Source: Desulfovibrio sp.
GTDB lineage: Bacteria; Desulfobacterota; Desulfovibrionia; Desulfovibrionales; Desulfovibrionaceae
Assembly: GCA_022839785.1 (NCBI GenBank)
Contig: JALHJW010000006.1
Location: 62,001 to 126,000, forward strand
Direction: 5' to 3'
DNA: 64,000 bases
Under the pieces are notes generated by a model. That model was given only the letters and a program-made list of their open reading frames with translations, had not been told where the DNA came from and ran no database searches. Position numbers and translations under genes: made by a program. Below, piece by piece: positions 35,648 through 44,458 of this stretch. Positions within the stretch are counted from its first letter, which is position 1. The number at the start of each line of letters is the position of its first letter.

Positions 35648-36760
35648 CTATTCCAGTCCCTTGCGGAAGAACCATCCGGCCAGGGCGAGCGTCGCCACGG
35701 CGATGACCGCCAGGGGCCAGACGGTTTCCAGCACCGTGGACAGCGGCATGGCCTTGAGCAGGATGCCGCGCACCGCGACCAGGAAATGGCGCATGGGATT
35801 GGCCAGGGAGATCACCTGCAGGAACTGCGGCATGGTCTCCACGGGCGTGGCGAAGCCCGAAAGCAGGGAGGCCGGGATCATGAAGGTGAAGGTGCCCAGG
35901 ATGGCCTGCTGCTGCGTGTTGCACAGCGAGGAGATGAAGAGGCCGAAGCCGACCACGGAGAGCATGAAGAGGAAGAGGCTGACGGCCAGGACCGCCAGCG
36001 AGCCGTGGAACGGGATGCCGAACAGGGTGATGGCCACGGTGACGATGAGGAAGCCCTCGGCCAGCCCCAGGACCATGGCCGGGATGGTCTTGCCCGCGAG
36101 GATCTCCAGCGGCGAGAGGGGCGTGACCAGCAACTGGTCGAAGGTGCCAAGCTCCCGTTCGCGGGCCACGGAGAGCGAGGTCACGATGAGCCCCACCACC
36201 ATGCTCAGCATGCCGATGAGGTTGGGCACGGTGAACCAGAGGTATTCGAGGTTCGGGTTGAACCAGTTGCGCGCCACGAGCGTGGCGGGCGGTTCGGCAA
36301 GGCCGTAGCGGTCCGAGAGGTCGCGGCTGTACTGCTCCACGATGCGCGCGGCATAGCCCTGCACGATCTGTGAGGTGTTGCTGCGCCTGCCGTCCAGCAG
36401 GAGCTGGACCCGGGCCGGACGTCCGGCGGCCACGTCGCGCGAGAAGTGCTGGTCGATGACCAGCACGGCCATGGCCCGCTCGTTCTGCAGGGCCGGGGCG
36501 ACCTCCCCCATCCCCTGCAGGGAGAAGACGTTCTTGAAATAGGGCGCGCCGGTAAAGCGCTGCGTCAGCTCCGCCGCCGCCTTTCCGCCATCGTTGTCCA
36601 GCACCGCCAAGTCCACGTTCTTGACTTCGAGCGTGGCTGCGAAGGCGAAGATGGTGAGCTGCAGAAGCGGCGGCATGACCAGCATGATGCGGCTCTTTTT
36701 GTCGCGCAGCACGGCCAGCAGTTCCTTGACGACCAGCGCCCTGACTCGCGGCAGCGTCAT
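35648..36760 (-). CDS. ybhR: ABC-2 type efflux permease (YbhR-like)
   Basis: A 370-residue ABC-2 permease: one TM helix near residue 25, a large periplasmic loop (about 45-175), then five TM helices toward the C-terminus with the ABC-2 element LIVTSLSVARERELGTFDQLLVTPLSPLEILAGK. With YbhS it forms the heteromeric channel of a drug/cation exporter. Its ATG overlaps the stop of ybhS (ATGA). Naming follows the conserved order cecR-ybhG-F-S-R of E. coli, so the symbol is by synteny and type. Confidence 0.85.
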   Translation of the reverse strand: MTLPRVRALVVKELLAVLRDKKSRIMLVMPPLLQLTIFAFAATLEVKNVDLAVLDNDGGKAAAELTQRFTGAPYFKNVFSLQGMGEVAPALQNERAMAVLVIDQHFSRDVAAGRPARVQLLLDGRRSNTSQIVQGYAARIVEQYSRDLSDRYGLAEPPATLVARNWFNPNLEYLWFTVPNLIGMLSMVVGLIVTSLSVARERELGTFDQLLVTPLSPLEILAGKTIPAMVLGLAEGFLIVTVAITLFGIPFHGSLAVLAVSLFLFMLSVVGFGLFISSLCNTQQQAILGTFTFMIPASLLSGFATPVETMPQFLQVISLANPMRHFLVAVRGILLKAMPLSTVLETVWPLAVIAVATLALAGWFFRKGLE

Positions 36761-37881
36761 GCGATCCTCCGCGCGGTCTTCTTCAGGGCCAGCCCCAGCA
36801 GCACGCAGGCGATGATGGCCATCCCCCCCATGTTGGGCAGAAGCAGGCTCCATTCGTCGCCCACCAAGAAAAGCGTCTTGAGGCAGGAGACGTAGTACCG
36901 GGCCGCGATGGCGTGCGACAGGATGCGGATGGGCAGGGGCATGCCCGACGGCTCGAAGACGTAGCCGGAGAGGAAGTAGGCGGGCAGAAAAGCGGCCAGG
37001 ATGGACGACTGCGCCGCCACGAACTGGTTCTTGGCCGCCGACGAGATGAACAGGCCAAGCCCGAGGGCGGAGAGCAGGAAGACCGCGGAGACGGCCATGA
37101 GCGCGGGGATGGACCCCCGAAACGGTATCCCGAAGACCGCCAGAGTGATCCACAGGCAGATGAAGAGCGCGCCCATGCCCAGCAGGAAATAGGGCACGAT
37201 CTTGCCCGCGAGCATCTCGAAACGGCCCACGGGCGTGGCCAGCATGGCCTCCATGGTGCCGCGCTCCCACTCGCGCGCCACCACCAGGGCCGTGAGCAGC
37301 GCGCCGATGAGGGTCAGGTTGATGGCCATGCCGCCGGGCAGCAGGCTGGCGAGGCTCAAAAGCTCCTCGTTGAACCAGGTGCGGGGCAGGAGGTTCACGG
37401 GCATGGCGAACTCGCGGCCTCCCTCGCGGGCGCGCGTCTCCATCCAGGCGAACCACACGCCCTGGGCGTAATTCTGCACGAAGGTCGCGGTGTTGGGCTC
37501 GCCGCCGTCGGCGATGACCTGGAAGGGCACGCTCTCGTCGGCCTGGGCCAGATCGCGGCTGAAAGTCTGGGGGATGACCACCATGCCCCGCACCCGGCCC
37601 GAGACCATGTCCTCGGCGAACTCGCGCCGGTCCCTGCCCACCCGGGTCTTGAAAGCCGTGGTGGCCAGGAACGAGGCGGCCAGGGACTGGGCCTCCGGGG
37701 AGGCGTCCTCCAGCACGAGGCCGATGGGCACGCCCTTGATGTCCAGGTTGGTGGCGAAGCCCGAGAGCAGGGTCAGGAACACGGGCAGGATGAAGCCGAT
37801 GAGGATGGAGGACGGATCGCGCACGATCTGCAGCCCCTCCTTGACCATGATGGCGAGAAGCCTGCGCAGGGCCGGGGGCAT
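36757..37881 (-). CDS. ybhS: ABC-2 type efflux permease (YbhS-like)
   Basis: A 374-residue ABC-2 permease paralogous to the next gene: an N-terminal TM helix (ILIGFILPVFLTLLSGFA), a periplasmic loop, and the core LTALVVAREWERGTMEAMLATPVGRFEMLAGKIVPYFLLG before the last helices. It is the partner of YbhR in the exporter. The start ATG shares one base with the stop of the ATPase gene (TGATG), so translation is coupled. Confidence 0.85.
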   Translation of the reverse strand: MPPALRRLLAIMVKEGLQIVRDPSSILIGFILPVFLTLLSGFATNLDIKGVPIGLVLEDASPEAQSLAASFLATTAFKTRVGRDRREFAEDMVSGRVRGMVVIPQTFSRDLAQADESVPFQVIADGGEPNTATFVQNYAQGVWFAWMETRAREGGREFAMPVNLLPRTWFNEELLSLASLLPGGMAINLTLIGALLTALVVAREWERGTMEAMLATPVGRFEMLAGKIVPYFLLGMGALFICLWITLAVFGIPFRGSIPALMAVSAVFLLSALGLGLFISSAAKNQFVAAQSSILAAFLPAYFLSGYVFEPSGMPLPIRILSHAIAARYYVSCLKTLFLVGDEWSLLLPNMGGMAIIACVLLGLALKKTARRIA

Positions 37882-39638
37882 CAGGCGGCCTCCCCGGGCG
37901 CAGCGCTCTTCCCGCCGTCCCCGTTCCCGTCCCGCTCCACCAGGGCCACGAAGGCGTCCTCCAGGCTCGGATCGGGCAGCGCTTCGCCGCGCACGCCCTC
38001 CTTGAGGTCGTCGGGCGAGCCGATGGCGATGACCCGGCCGCGGAAGACCAGGGCGATGCGGTCGCAGTACTCGGCCTCGTCCATGAAGTGCGTGGTGACC
38101 ATGATGGTCACGCCCTTCTCCACCATGCCGTTGATGTGCGTCCAGAACTCGCGCCGGGTGATGGGGTCCACGCCGGAGGTGGGCTCGTCCAGGAAGAGCA
38201 CGGCGGGCTCGTGCATCACCGCGCAGGCCAGGGCGAGGCGCTGCTTGAAGCCCAGCGGCAGGATGTCGGCCGAGGCGGACAGGTGCGGCCCCAGGGCGAA
38301 GGTCTCGATCATCCCGTCCACGGCGGCCTTGCGCCGCGCGCCCGTAAGCCCGTAGACGCCGGAGAAGAAATCGAGGTTCTGCCGCACGCTGAGCGTGCCG
38401 TAGAGCGAAAATTTCTGCGCCATGTAGCCGATGCGGGCGCGCGCCAGCCCCGGCGCCTCCAGGAGGCTCACCCCGTCCACCAGGGCCTGGCCGGACGACG
38501 GCGTGAGCAGGCCGCACATCATCTTGAAGGTGGTGGACTTGCCCGCGCCGTTGGGGCCGAGCAGGCCGAAAATCTCGCCCTGGGGGATGGCGAAGGTGAT
38601 CTCCCTGGCCGCGGTGAAGCCGCCGAAGGTCTTGGTCAGGCCGCGCGCCTCGATGACGTGGGCGGCGCTCCGCGCCTTGCCCTCCATGCGCCCCGCCAGG
38701 ACTGAGACGCCGCCCGGGCCGCCGCCCAGCACATCGACGAAGGCGTCCTCGAAACGGGGCGGCGCGGGGACCACGACGGCCTCCGGCCCGGCCCCGATCT
38801 CCTGCGGCACGGGCGGCTGCGCGTCCGCGCCCAGGACCAGACGCACATGGCGGCCCTGGATCACGCCGTCGAGGACGCCGGGCTTCCCCAGGGCACGGCG
38901 CAGCACGGCGCGGCGGCCGCCCGCGATGCCCCGCACCTGGACCACCCTGCCCCGCACCCGGCCGGTGAGCTCCGCGGGCGGTCCGGAGAACAGCAGCCTG
39001 CCCTCGGAGAGCAGGAGCACGCGGTCGCAGCCCTCGGCCTCGTCGAGATAGGCCGTGCTCCAGACCACGCCGATGCCCTCCTCCGCCAGTTCGCGCACCA
39101 TGCGCCACAGCTCGCGGCGCGAGAGGGGGTCCACGCCCACGCTGGGCTCGTCCAGCAGCAGGAGCTGCGGCCGCCGGATCATGGCGCAGGCCAAGCCCAG
39201 CTTCTGCTTCATGCCGCCCGAAAGACGCCCGGCCAGCCGCGCGGTGAAGGGCGCAAGGCCGGTGAAGCCGAGCAGCCGGGCGAAGGCGGCGGCCCGCTCG
39301 GCCGCGGGCAGGCCGCGCACCTCGGCGTAGAGCCTGAGGTTCTCGGCCACGGAGAGGTCCTCGTAGAGGCCGAATTTCTGGGGCATGTAGCCGATGCGCT
39401 CGTGCACGGCGTCCGACTCGCGCGCCGCGTCGAAACCGAACACCGTGATTCCGCCCTCCTCGGGCGCGAGCAACCCGGCCATGAGCCGGATGAGGGTGGT
39501 CTTGCCCGCGCCGTCCGGTCCCACGAGGCCCGTGACCATGCCCGCCCCGATCTCGGCCGTGACGCCGTCCAGGGCCGGAGGCGCGGCGCGGCCGAAGCGC
39601 TTGACCAGCCCCTCGGCCCGGACCAGGGCGTCGCTCAT
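37881..39638 (-). CDS. ybhF: ABC exporter ATPase with two nucleotide-binding domains (YbhF-like)
   Basis: A 585-residue protein with two fused ABC ATPase domains. The first (about 5-215) has Walker A GPDGAGKTT, signature LSGGMKQ and Walker B LLLLDEPSVGVDP; the second (from about 335) has Walker A GPNGAGKST and Walker B LFLDEPTSGVDP with an LGFKQRL signature variant. E. coli YbhF has the same tandem layout and size. It powers YbhSR. The gene overlaps the membrane-fusion gene upstream by 4 bp. The segment between the two domains (about 220-320) is Pro/Ala-rich. Confidence 0.9.
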   Translation of the reverse strand: MSDALVRAEGLVKRFGRAAPPALDGVTAEIGAGMVTGLVGPDGAGKTTLIRLMAGLLAPEEGGITVFGFDAARESDAVHERIGYMPQKFGLYEDLSVAENLRLYAEVRGLPAAERAAAFARLLGFTGLAPFTARLAGRLSGGMKQKLGLACAMIRRPQLLLLDEPSVGVDPLSRRELWRMVRELAEEGIGVVWSTAYLDEAEGCDRVLLLSEGRLLFSGPPAELTGRVRGRVVQVRGIAGGRRAVLRRALGKPGVLDGVIQGRHVRLVLGADAQPPVPQEIGAGPEAVVVPAPPRFEDAFVDVLGGGPGGVSVLAGRMEGKARSAAHVIEARGLTKTFGGFTAAREITFAIPQGEIFGLLGPNGAGKSTTFKMMCGLLTPSSGQALVDGVSLLEAPGLARARIGYMAQKFSLYGTLSVRQNLDFFSGVYGLTGARRKAAVDGMIETFALGPHLSASADILPLGFKQRLALACAVMHEPAVLFLDEPTSGVDPITRREFWTHINGMVEKGVTIMVTTHFMDEAEYCDRIALVFRGRVIAIGSPDDLKEGVRGEALPDPSLEDAFVALVERDGNGDGGKSAAPGEAA

Positions 39639-40642
39639 TGCGCCTGCCCCGGGGCGGCAGGGGGGACGGCCGTGACGGTCACGGGCATGCCCTGCCGCAA
39701 GCCCTCGTCCGGCGCGTCCACGATGATGCGCAGGCGGTAGACCAGATCCGTGCGCAGGGATTCGGTCTCCACGTTTTTGGGCGTGAACTCGGCCACGGGC
39801 GAGATGAAACCCACGCGACCGGCATAGGGCCTGTCCGGACGGCTGTCGGTGAAGACCTGCATGGCCATGCCGGGATGTATCCTGCCCAGGGCGGGTTCGG
39901 GCGCGTAGGCCCGCACCCAGACCGGCCGCTGAAGCGCCACCACCAGCACCGTGGCCCCGGCTCCGGCCACGGCCCCGGGCTCGCGCACACGCGAGAGCAC
40001 CGTGCCGTTCGCCGGGGCGACGATCTCGGTGTCGGCAAGGTCGGTGAGGGCCGCGGTCACGGCGGCCTCGGCGGCGCGCAGCCTGGCCTCGCTGGCCAGG
40101 ATGTCCTCCGCGCGGAACCCCGAGGCCTGCAACTGCAGTCCCTTGCGCGCGGACTGGAGCTGGGCCAGGGCCGTATCGCGGCTGGTCACGGCGTCGTCGT
40201 ACTCCTGCTCGGCGATGGCCCCGCTCTTGACCAGCGCCTGGCGGCGGCGGGCGATGCGCACGGCGTTCTCCACCTGCGCCTCGTACTGGGCCACCAGGGC
40301 GCGGGCCTGGGCCACCTCCTCGCCGCGGTAGCCCGCGCGGTGCTTGGCCATCTCGGCTGCGGCCGCGTCCCGCTCGCCGCGCGCCATGGCCAGGGCGTCG
40401 CGATACGGCTGGGCGTCCAAGGCGGCAAGCACGTCGCCCGCCGCGACCTGATCCCCCTCGTCCACGCGCACCTCGGCCAGCTTGCCCGGGATGCGAAAGG
40501 CCAGCTCCACCTCCCGGATGTCCACGTTGCCGTAGAGCCTGAGTTCGCCGTTCTTGCGGGCGTCGCGGCCGGAGAGGGTCCACCACAGCCCCCCGGCCAC
40601 GGCCAGCACGATGACCACAAGGATAATGCGCTTCCTGCTCAT
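39635..40642 (-). CDS. ybhG: HlyD-family membrane fusion protein (YbhG-like)
   Basis: A 335-residue periplasmic adaptor with an N-terminal membrane anchor (IILVVIVLAVAGGLWWTL, residues 6-23). A split biotinyl/lipoyl-like domain (GNVDIREVELAFRIPGKLAEVRVDEGDQVAAGDVLA and later EIVAPANGTVLSRVREPGA) frames a long coiled-coil hairpin (about 90-195). It bridges the inner-membrane pump to an outer-membrane channel such as a TolC protein. Start and stop overlap its neighbours by 4 bp each, so the operon is tightly coupled. Confidence 0.9.
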   Translation of the reverse strand: MSRKRIILVVIVLAVAGGLWWTLSGRDARKNGELRLYGNVDIREVELAFRIPGKLAEVRVDEGDQVAAGDVLAALDAQPYRDALAMARGERDAAAAEMAKHRAGYRGEEVAQARALVAQYEAQVENAVRIARRRQALVKSGAIAEQEYDDAVTSRDTALAQLQSARKGLQLQASGFRAEDILASEARLRAAEAAVTAALTDLADTEIVAPANGTVLSRVREPGAVAGAGATVLVVALQRPVWVRAYAPEPALGRIHPGMAMQVFTDSRPDRPYAGRVGFISPVAEFTPKNVETESLRTDLVYRLRIIVDAPDEGLRQGMPVTVTAVPPAAPGQAQ

Positions 40643-41421
40643 GCCTGGGCGACCTCCGGGCGCGGCGCGGGCCAGACGGGCGCGAAGCCCGCCACGATGG
40701 CTTCGGTCTGGTTGATCACGAGCCGGGCGATGCCCTCCAGGTGCGCTTCGGACAGGCGGTCGCTGCCCAGGTAGCGCAGGGTGGTGAGCATGCCCACGCG
40801 GAAGATGACGAGCTGCCCCATGACCGCCAGGACGCGCAGGTCCAGTTCCGGGGAACCGGCGGGCAGGCCGGTGAGCCTGCCGAGCAGGGCGGACCAGACG
40901 GCGTGCACGCGGCGGAAGAAGCCTTCGAACAGGATGTCGTAGGCCGGGGTGGGCTCGATCTGCTCCTGCATCATGATGCTGCTGAAGTGACGGGATTCCT
41001 CGTTGCCGAGCATCACGGCCGTCATGCCCCGGACCATGGCGCGCAGGGCCAGGAGCGCATCCTCGCGGGAGGACGCCGGATTCCCGCAGACCGCCATGAC
41101 GCGGGCGAACAGTTCGCCGCACTCCGCCTGCTTGCTGGCCACGACGTGCTCCAGCACCGCGTGGTACAGGCCCTCCTTGCCCCCGAAATGGTACGGGATG
41201 GCCGCCAGATTGACCCCGGCCGCGGCGGCGAGCTGCCGCGTGCTCGTGGCCGAAAGGCCGTGCAGGCCGAAGAGCCTGGTCCCGGCCTCGATGAGGCGTT
41301 TTTTCGTCTCCCCTTCCTGGGGCTGCTCCCTGCCGCGCTGCACCACCTTCCCGCCTCCCGGCCGCGGTCCGGCGGGCGCGCCCGCCCGGAGAATGCCGCG
41401 ACTCTCATCCATTTGAATCAT
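40639..41421 (-). CDS. cecR: TetR-family regulator, CecR-like
   Basis: 260 residues. The TetR helix-turn-helix is at about 36-85 (KKRLIEAGTRLFGLHGLSATSTRQLAAAAGVNLAAIPYHFGGKEGLY). The ligand domain resembles that of E. coli CecR (YbiH), including the segment around SRHFSSIMMQEQIEPTPAYDILFEGFF. It heads the operon containing ybhGFSR-like genes and should repress it until a toxic ligand binds. Two ATGs (41421 and 41412) are possible and neither has a clear ribosome site. A palindrome overlaps the first. Confidence 0.85.
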   Translation of the reverse strand: MIQMDESRGILRAGAPAGPRPGGGKVVQRGREQPQEGETKKRLIEAGTRLFGLHGLSATSTRQLAAAAGVNLAAIPYHFGGKEGLYHAVLEHVVASKQAECGELFARVMAVCGNPASSREDALLALRAMVRGMTAVMLGNEESRHFSSIMMQEQIEPTPAYDILFEGFFRRVHAVWSALLGRLTGLPAGSPELDLRVLAVMGQLVIFRVGMLTTLRYLGSDRLSEAHLEGIARLVINQTEAIVAGFAPVWPAPRPEVAQA

Positions 41422-41433
41422 TCAATCGAATGA
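41418..41433. promoter_or_regulatory. Palindromic operator at the start of the cecR-ybhGFSR operon
   Basis: TCATTC (41418-41423) and GAATGA (41428-41433) flank AATC, in the only AT-rich patch before the operon. TetR-family regulators usually bind palindromes at their own promoter, so autoregulation is likely. It overlaps the first possible cecR start codon, which favours the second start (41412) or a leaderless transcript. Confidence 0.45.
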
Positions 41434-41516
41434 ATAATGTGAGACGCGGAAAAGCGCAACGGAAAATTCCTGCGCACGGGGGCGCGTGTTGCGAAAAGCT
41501 GTGGGGAAGCCGCGGA

Positions 41517-41553
41517 AGGCGCGACGCCCCGGCGGTTGCCGGGCGTCGCGCCT
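41517..41553 (-). terminator. Strong hairpin after the M18 aminopeptidase gene
   Basis: Perfect 13-bp arms AGGCGCGACGCCC (41517-41529 and 41541-41553) with a small inner stem, 41 bases after the aminopeptidase stop on the minus strand. No T tract follows, so it may end the folC-selA-aminopeptidase transcript inefficiently or protect its 3' end. Confidence 0.6.
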
Positions 41554-41594
41554 GTCCAGGGAGGGCAGTGGTCCGGCGCGGCGGCGCGGCCGCC

Positions 41595-42995
41595 CTACGA
41601 TTTCAGGAAGACCTCGAAGGCCAGCTTGGTGGCGTAGAGGTCGGCCTTGGAGGCCAGCTCGAAGGGCGAGTGCATGGAGAGCACGGGCGGGCCGAAGTCG
41701 ATGACGTCCATGCCGTACTTGGCCAGGTACTTGGCCACGGTGCCGCCGCCGCCCTGGTCCACCTTGCCCAGCTCGGCCATCTGCCAGGGCACCCCGGCGT
41801 CGTCCAGGATGCGGCGCAGCCAGCCCACGTATTCGGCGTGGGCGTCGTTGGCCATGTACTTGCCGCGATGCCCGGTGAACTTGCAGAAGGTGGGGCCGTA
41901 GCCGAAGAGCGAGGCGTTCATCTTCTCGTGCACGTCCTGGTAGTCCGGGTCGATGGCCGCGTGCACGTCCGCCGAGAGCGCCTTGGCGCTCATGAGCACG
42001 CTGCGCAGCCTGGCTTTGGGCTCCCAGGCCTCGACGAGGTCCTGCAGGCAGTATTCGAAGAACAGGGATTTCGCGCCCGTGGAGCCGTCCGAGCCGATCT
42101 CCTCCTTGTCCCAGAGGATGACGATCTGGGCGTGCTCCGGGGTCTTCGCGTCCATGAGCGCGGAGAGGGCCGTGAAGCAGCAGATGCGATCGTCGTGGCC
42201 GTAGCCGCCGATGATCGATCCGTCCAATCCCACGCTGCGCGCCGGCCCCGCCGGCACGGCCGCCAGTTCGGCGGAATAGAAGTCGTCCTCCACGATGCCG
42301 TAGCGCTTGTGCAAAAGCGCCAGGATGGCCTTCTTGACCCTGCCCTTGCCGTTCTCGTCCTTCTTCTCGGCCTTGGCGGGCTCGTGTCCCAGGACGATGT
42401 TCAGCTTCTCGGCGTCGAAGGCCTCGGAGAGCTTCTGCTCGGACTGCTTCTGGGCCAAGTGGGGCAGGAGGTCCGCGATGGTGAAGACCGGCTCGGCCGG
42501 GTCCTCGCCCAGGGTCACGTCGACGACCTTGCCGCTCTTCAGGGCGATGACGCCGTGCAGGGCCAGTTCGCGCGCCAGCCACTGGTGCTTGCGGATGCCG
42601 CCGTAGTAGTGGGTCTTGGCCAGGGCGACCTGGACCTCCTCGTAGAGCGGGTGCTGTTTGAGGTCGATGCGCGGGGTGTCGCAGTGCGCGCCCGCCAGAC
42701 GGAAGCCCTCGGACAGGGGGCGCCTGCCCTTGCGGGCGAGCAGGATGGTCTTGCCGCGCATGTCGCGGAAGCACGCCTTGGCCCCGAATTTTTCGGAAAA
42801 GCCGTTCTTCAGGGCCAGGGCGCGGGTCCAGTTCACGGTCTCGCGCTCGGTCTTGCAGGCGGTGAGGAACGCCATGTACTCGCGGGCGAGCCTGTCCATG
42901 GCCGTGCGGTGCTTCGCGTCGGCATAGACGTCCCACGCGCTGCGGGGCTTGGATTCGAGTTCGGGGGCGGCCTTGACCGCCTTCTTCTGGACCAT
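41595..42995 (-). CDS. M18-family aspartyl aminopeptidase
   Basis: A 466-residue dinuclear zinc peptidase. Conserved metal and catalytic motifs in order: AGAHCDTPRIDL (His/Asp), GGYGHDDRICCF (bridging Asp region), ILWDKEEIGSDGSTGA (catalytic Glu-Glu), SADVHAAIDPDYQDVHEKMNASLFGYGP and SMHSPFELASKAD (His ligand). M18 enzymes remove N-terminal acidic or other residues from peptides in the cytoplasm. The gene is 14 bp downstream of selA and probably co-transcribed with folC and selA; no functional link is obvious. Confidence 0.9.
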   Translation of the reverse strand: MVQKKAVKAAPELESKPRSAWDVYADAKHRTAMDRLAREYMAFLTACKTERETVNWTRALALKNGFSEKFGAKACFRDMRGKTILLARKGRRPLSEGFRLAGAHCDTPRIDLKQHPLYEEVQVALAKTHYYGGIRKHQWLARELALHGVIALKSGKVVDVTLGEDPAEPVFTIADLLPHLAQKQSEQKLSEAFDAEKLNIVLGHEPAKAEKKDENGKGRVKKAILALLHKRYGIVEDDFYSAELAAVPAGPARSVGLDGSIIGGYGHDDRICCFTALSALMDAKTPEHAQIVILWDKEEIGSDGSTGAKSLFFEYCLQDLVEAWEPKARLRSVLMSAKALSADVHAAIDPDYQDVHEKMNASLFGYGPTFCKFTGHRGKYMANDAHAEYVGWLRRILDDAGVPWQMAELGKVDQGGGGTVAKYLAKYGMDVIDFGPPVLSMHSPFELASKADLYATKLAFEVFLKS

Positions 42996-43009
42996 GTCGC
43001 GGGTTCTCC

Positions 43010-44431
43010 TTAGCGTTCGGATGGGGTGGCGGCCTCAAGACCCTGGGCAAGGGCCGAGACCGCAAGGGGAAATTCGTCGCGCCGCAGGGTGCGCGGGTCC
43101 AGGAGCAGTTCGCCCTCCTCCACCCGGCCCACCAGGGGCGGTTCGGTGGAGAGCAGGGCCGCGCGCAGGGCCTCGATCGTGACCGGGGCGGCCGGACGCA
43201 CGGCCACCAGGGTCGTGGGCAGGTCGAACTCCGGGAACGAGCCGCCGCCCACGCGCGAGGAGCCGGGCAGGGTGCGCGCCGTCACGCGTCCGCCCAGGGC
43301 CTTTTTCAAGCGCGCGGCCAGGGAGCGGGCCTTGGCCTTCAGTTCGGCGGGCTCCGCCGTGATCATGCGCAGGGTCGGTATCTCGCGCCGCGCGCGCTCC
43401 ATGTCCAGATACAGGCGGCAGGTGGCCTCCAGGGCGGCCAGGGTCATCTTGTCGATGCGCAGCGCCCGGTTGAGCGGGTTCCTCTTGATCTTCTCGATCC
43501 ACTCGCGGCGGCCCACGATGATGCCCGCCTGCGGCCCGCCCAGGACCTTGTCGCCGGAGAAGGTGACCACGTCCGCGCCCGCGGCCACGGCCTGCTGCGC
43601 CGTGGGCTCGTCCAGCGGCAGGCCCAGCGCCCGGAAGTCGAGGAAGTTGCCGCTGCCCAGATCCTCGACCACAGGGATGCCCCGGCCGCGGCCCAGCGCC
43701 ACCATCTCCTCCAGCGGCACCTCCTTGGTGAAGCCGATGCAGCGGAAGTTGGAGCAATGGACCTTCAGCAGCATGCCGGTGTTCTCGGTCAGGGCGTTCT
43801 CGTAATCGCGCAGATGGGTGCGGTTGGTGGCCCCCACCTCGACCAGGGTCGCGCCGGACTTGCGCATCACGTCCGGGATGCGGAAGGAGCCGCCGATCTC
43901 CACGAGCTGGCCGCGCGAGACGACGGCCTCGCGGCCCTTGGCCAGGGTGTCGAGCACTATGAGCACGGCCGCGGCGTTGTTGTTGACCACCAGCGCGGCC
44001 TCGGCCCCGGTGATGCGGCAGAGGATGCGCTCCACGTGGGAGTAGCGGCTGCCGCGTCTGCCCGTGGCCAAGTCGAACTCCAGGTTGGAGTAGTTGCGCG
44101 CCGCGTCGGCCACGGCCACGGCCGCCGCCTCGGCAAGGTTCGAACGGCCGAGGTTGGTGTGGATGACCACGCCGGTGGCGTTGAGCACGCGGCGGAAATG
44201 CGGCCTCGCCTTGACGCGCACGAAGGCCGTGAGGCGCGGCAGCAGGCGCTCGGGCGCGAGGTCGCCTGCGTCCGCCACGGCCCCGGCCCGTATCTCCTCG
44301 CGCAAAAGATCCAGGAAGGCGTCCGCGAGGTCGCGCAGCAGGGCGCGGGGCGCGGCGGCCAGCCCGGGGTCGGCCTCCAGATGGCGCAGGAGGCGGTCCA
44401 TGGACGGCAGGTGGCGGAACAGGACGGACAC
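43010..44431 (-). CDS. selA: L-seryl-tRNA(Sec) selenium transferase
   Basis: A 473-residue PLP enzyme that converts seryl-tRNA(Sec) to selenocysteinyl-tRNA(Sec) using selenophosphate. It has the SelA N-terminal region, the motif NATGVVIHTNLGRSNLAEAA, HVERILCRITGAEAALVVNNNAAAVLI, and the PLP lysine in TFSGDKVLGGPQAGIIVG. Full length. It implies that the organism uses selenocysteine, although no selenoprotein gene is in this window. It sits 27 bp after folC. Confidence 0.96.
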   Translation of the reverse strand: MSVLFRHLPSMDRLLRHLEADPGLAAAPRALLRDLADAFLDLLREEIRAGAVADAGDLAPERLLPRLTAFVRVKARPHFRRVLNATGVVIHTNLGRSNLAEAAAVAVADAARNYSNLEFDLATGRRGSRYSHVERILCRITGAEAALVVNNNAAAVLIVLDTLAKGREAVVSRGQLVEIGGSFRIPDVMRKSGATLVEVGATNRTHLRDYENALTENTGMLLKVHCSNFRCIGFTKEVPLEEMVALGRGRGIPVVEDLGSGNFLDFRALGLPLDEPTAQQAVAAGADVVTFSGDKVLGGPQAGIIVGRREWIEKIKRNPLNRALRIDKMTLAALEATCRLYLDMERARREIPTLRMITAEPAELKAKARSLAARLKKALGGRVTARTLPGSSRVGGGSFPEFDLPTTLVAVRPAAPVTIEALRAALLSTEPPLVGRVEEGELLLDPRTLRRDEFPLAVSALAQGLEAATPSER

Positions 44432-44458
44432 GAGAACTCCTTTGCGGCTTGCGCCCCG

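Noticed and set aside
43010..44431. Search for selenoprotein genes (in-frame TGA) near selA
   Set aside because: All neighbouring genes read through to normal stops with complete families; no TGA-interrupted frame with a recognisable selenoprotein was noticed.
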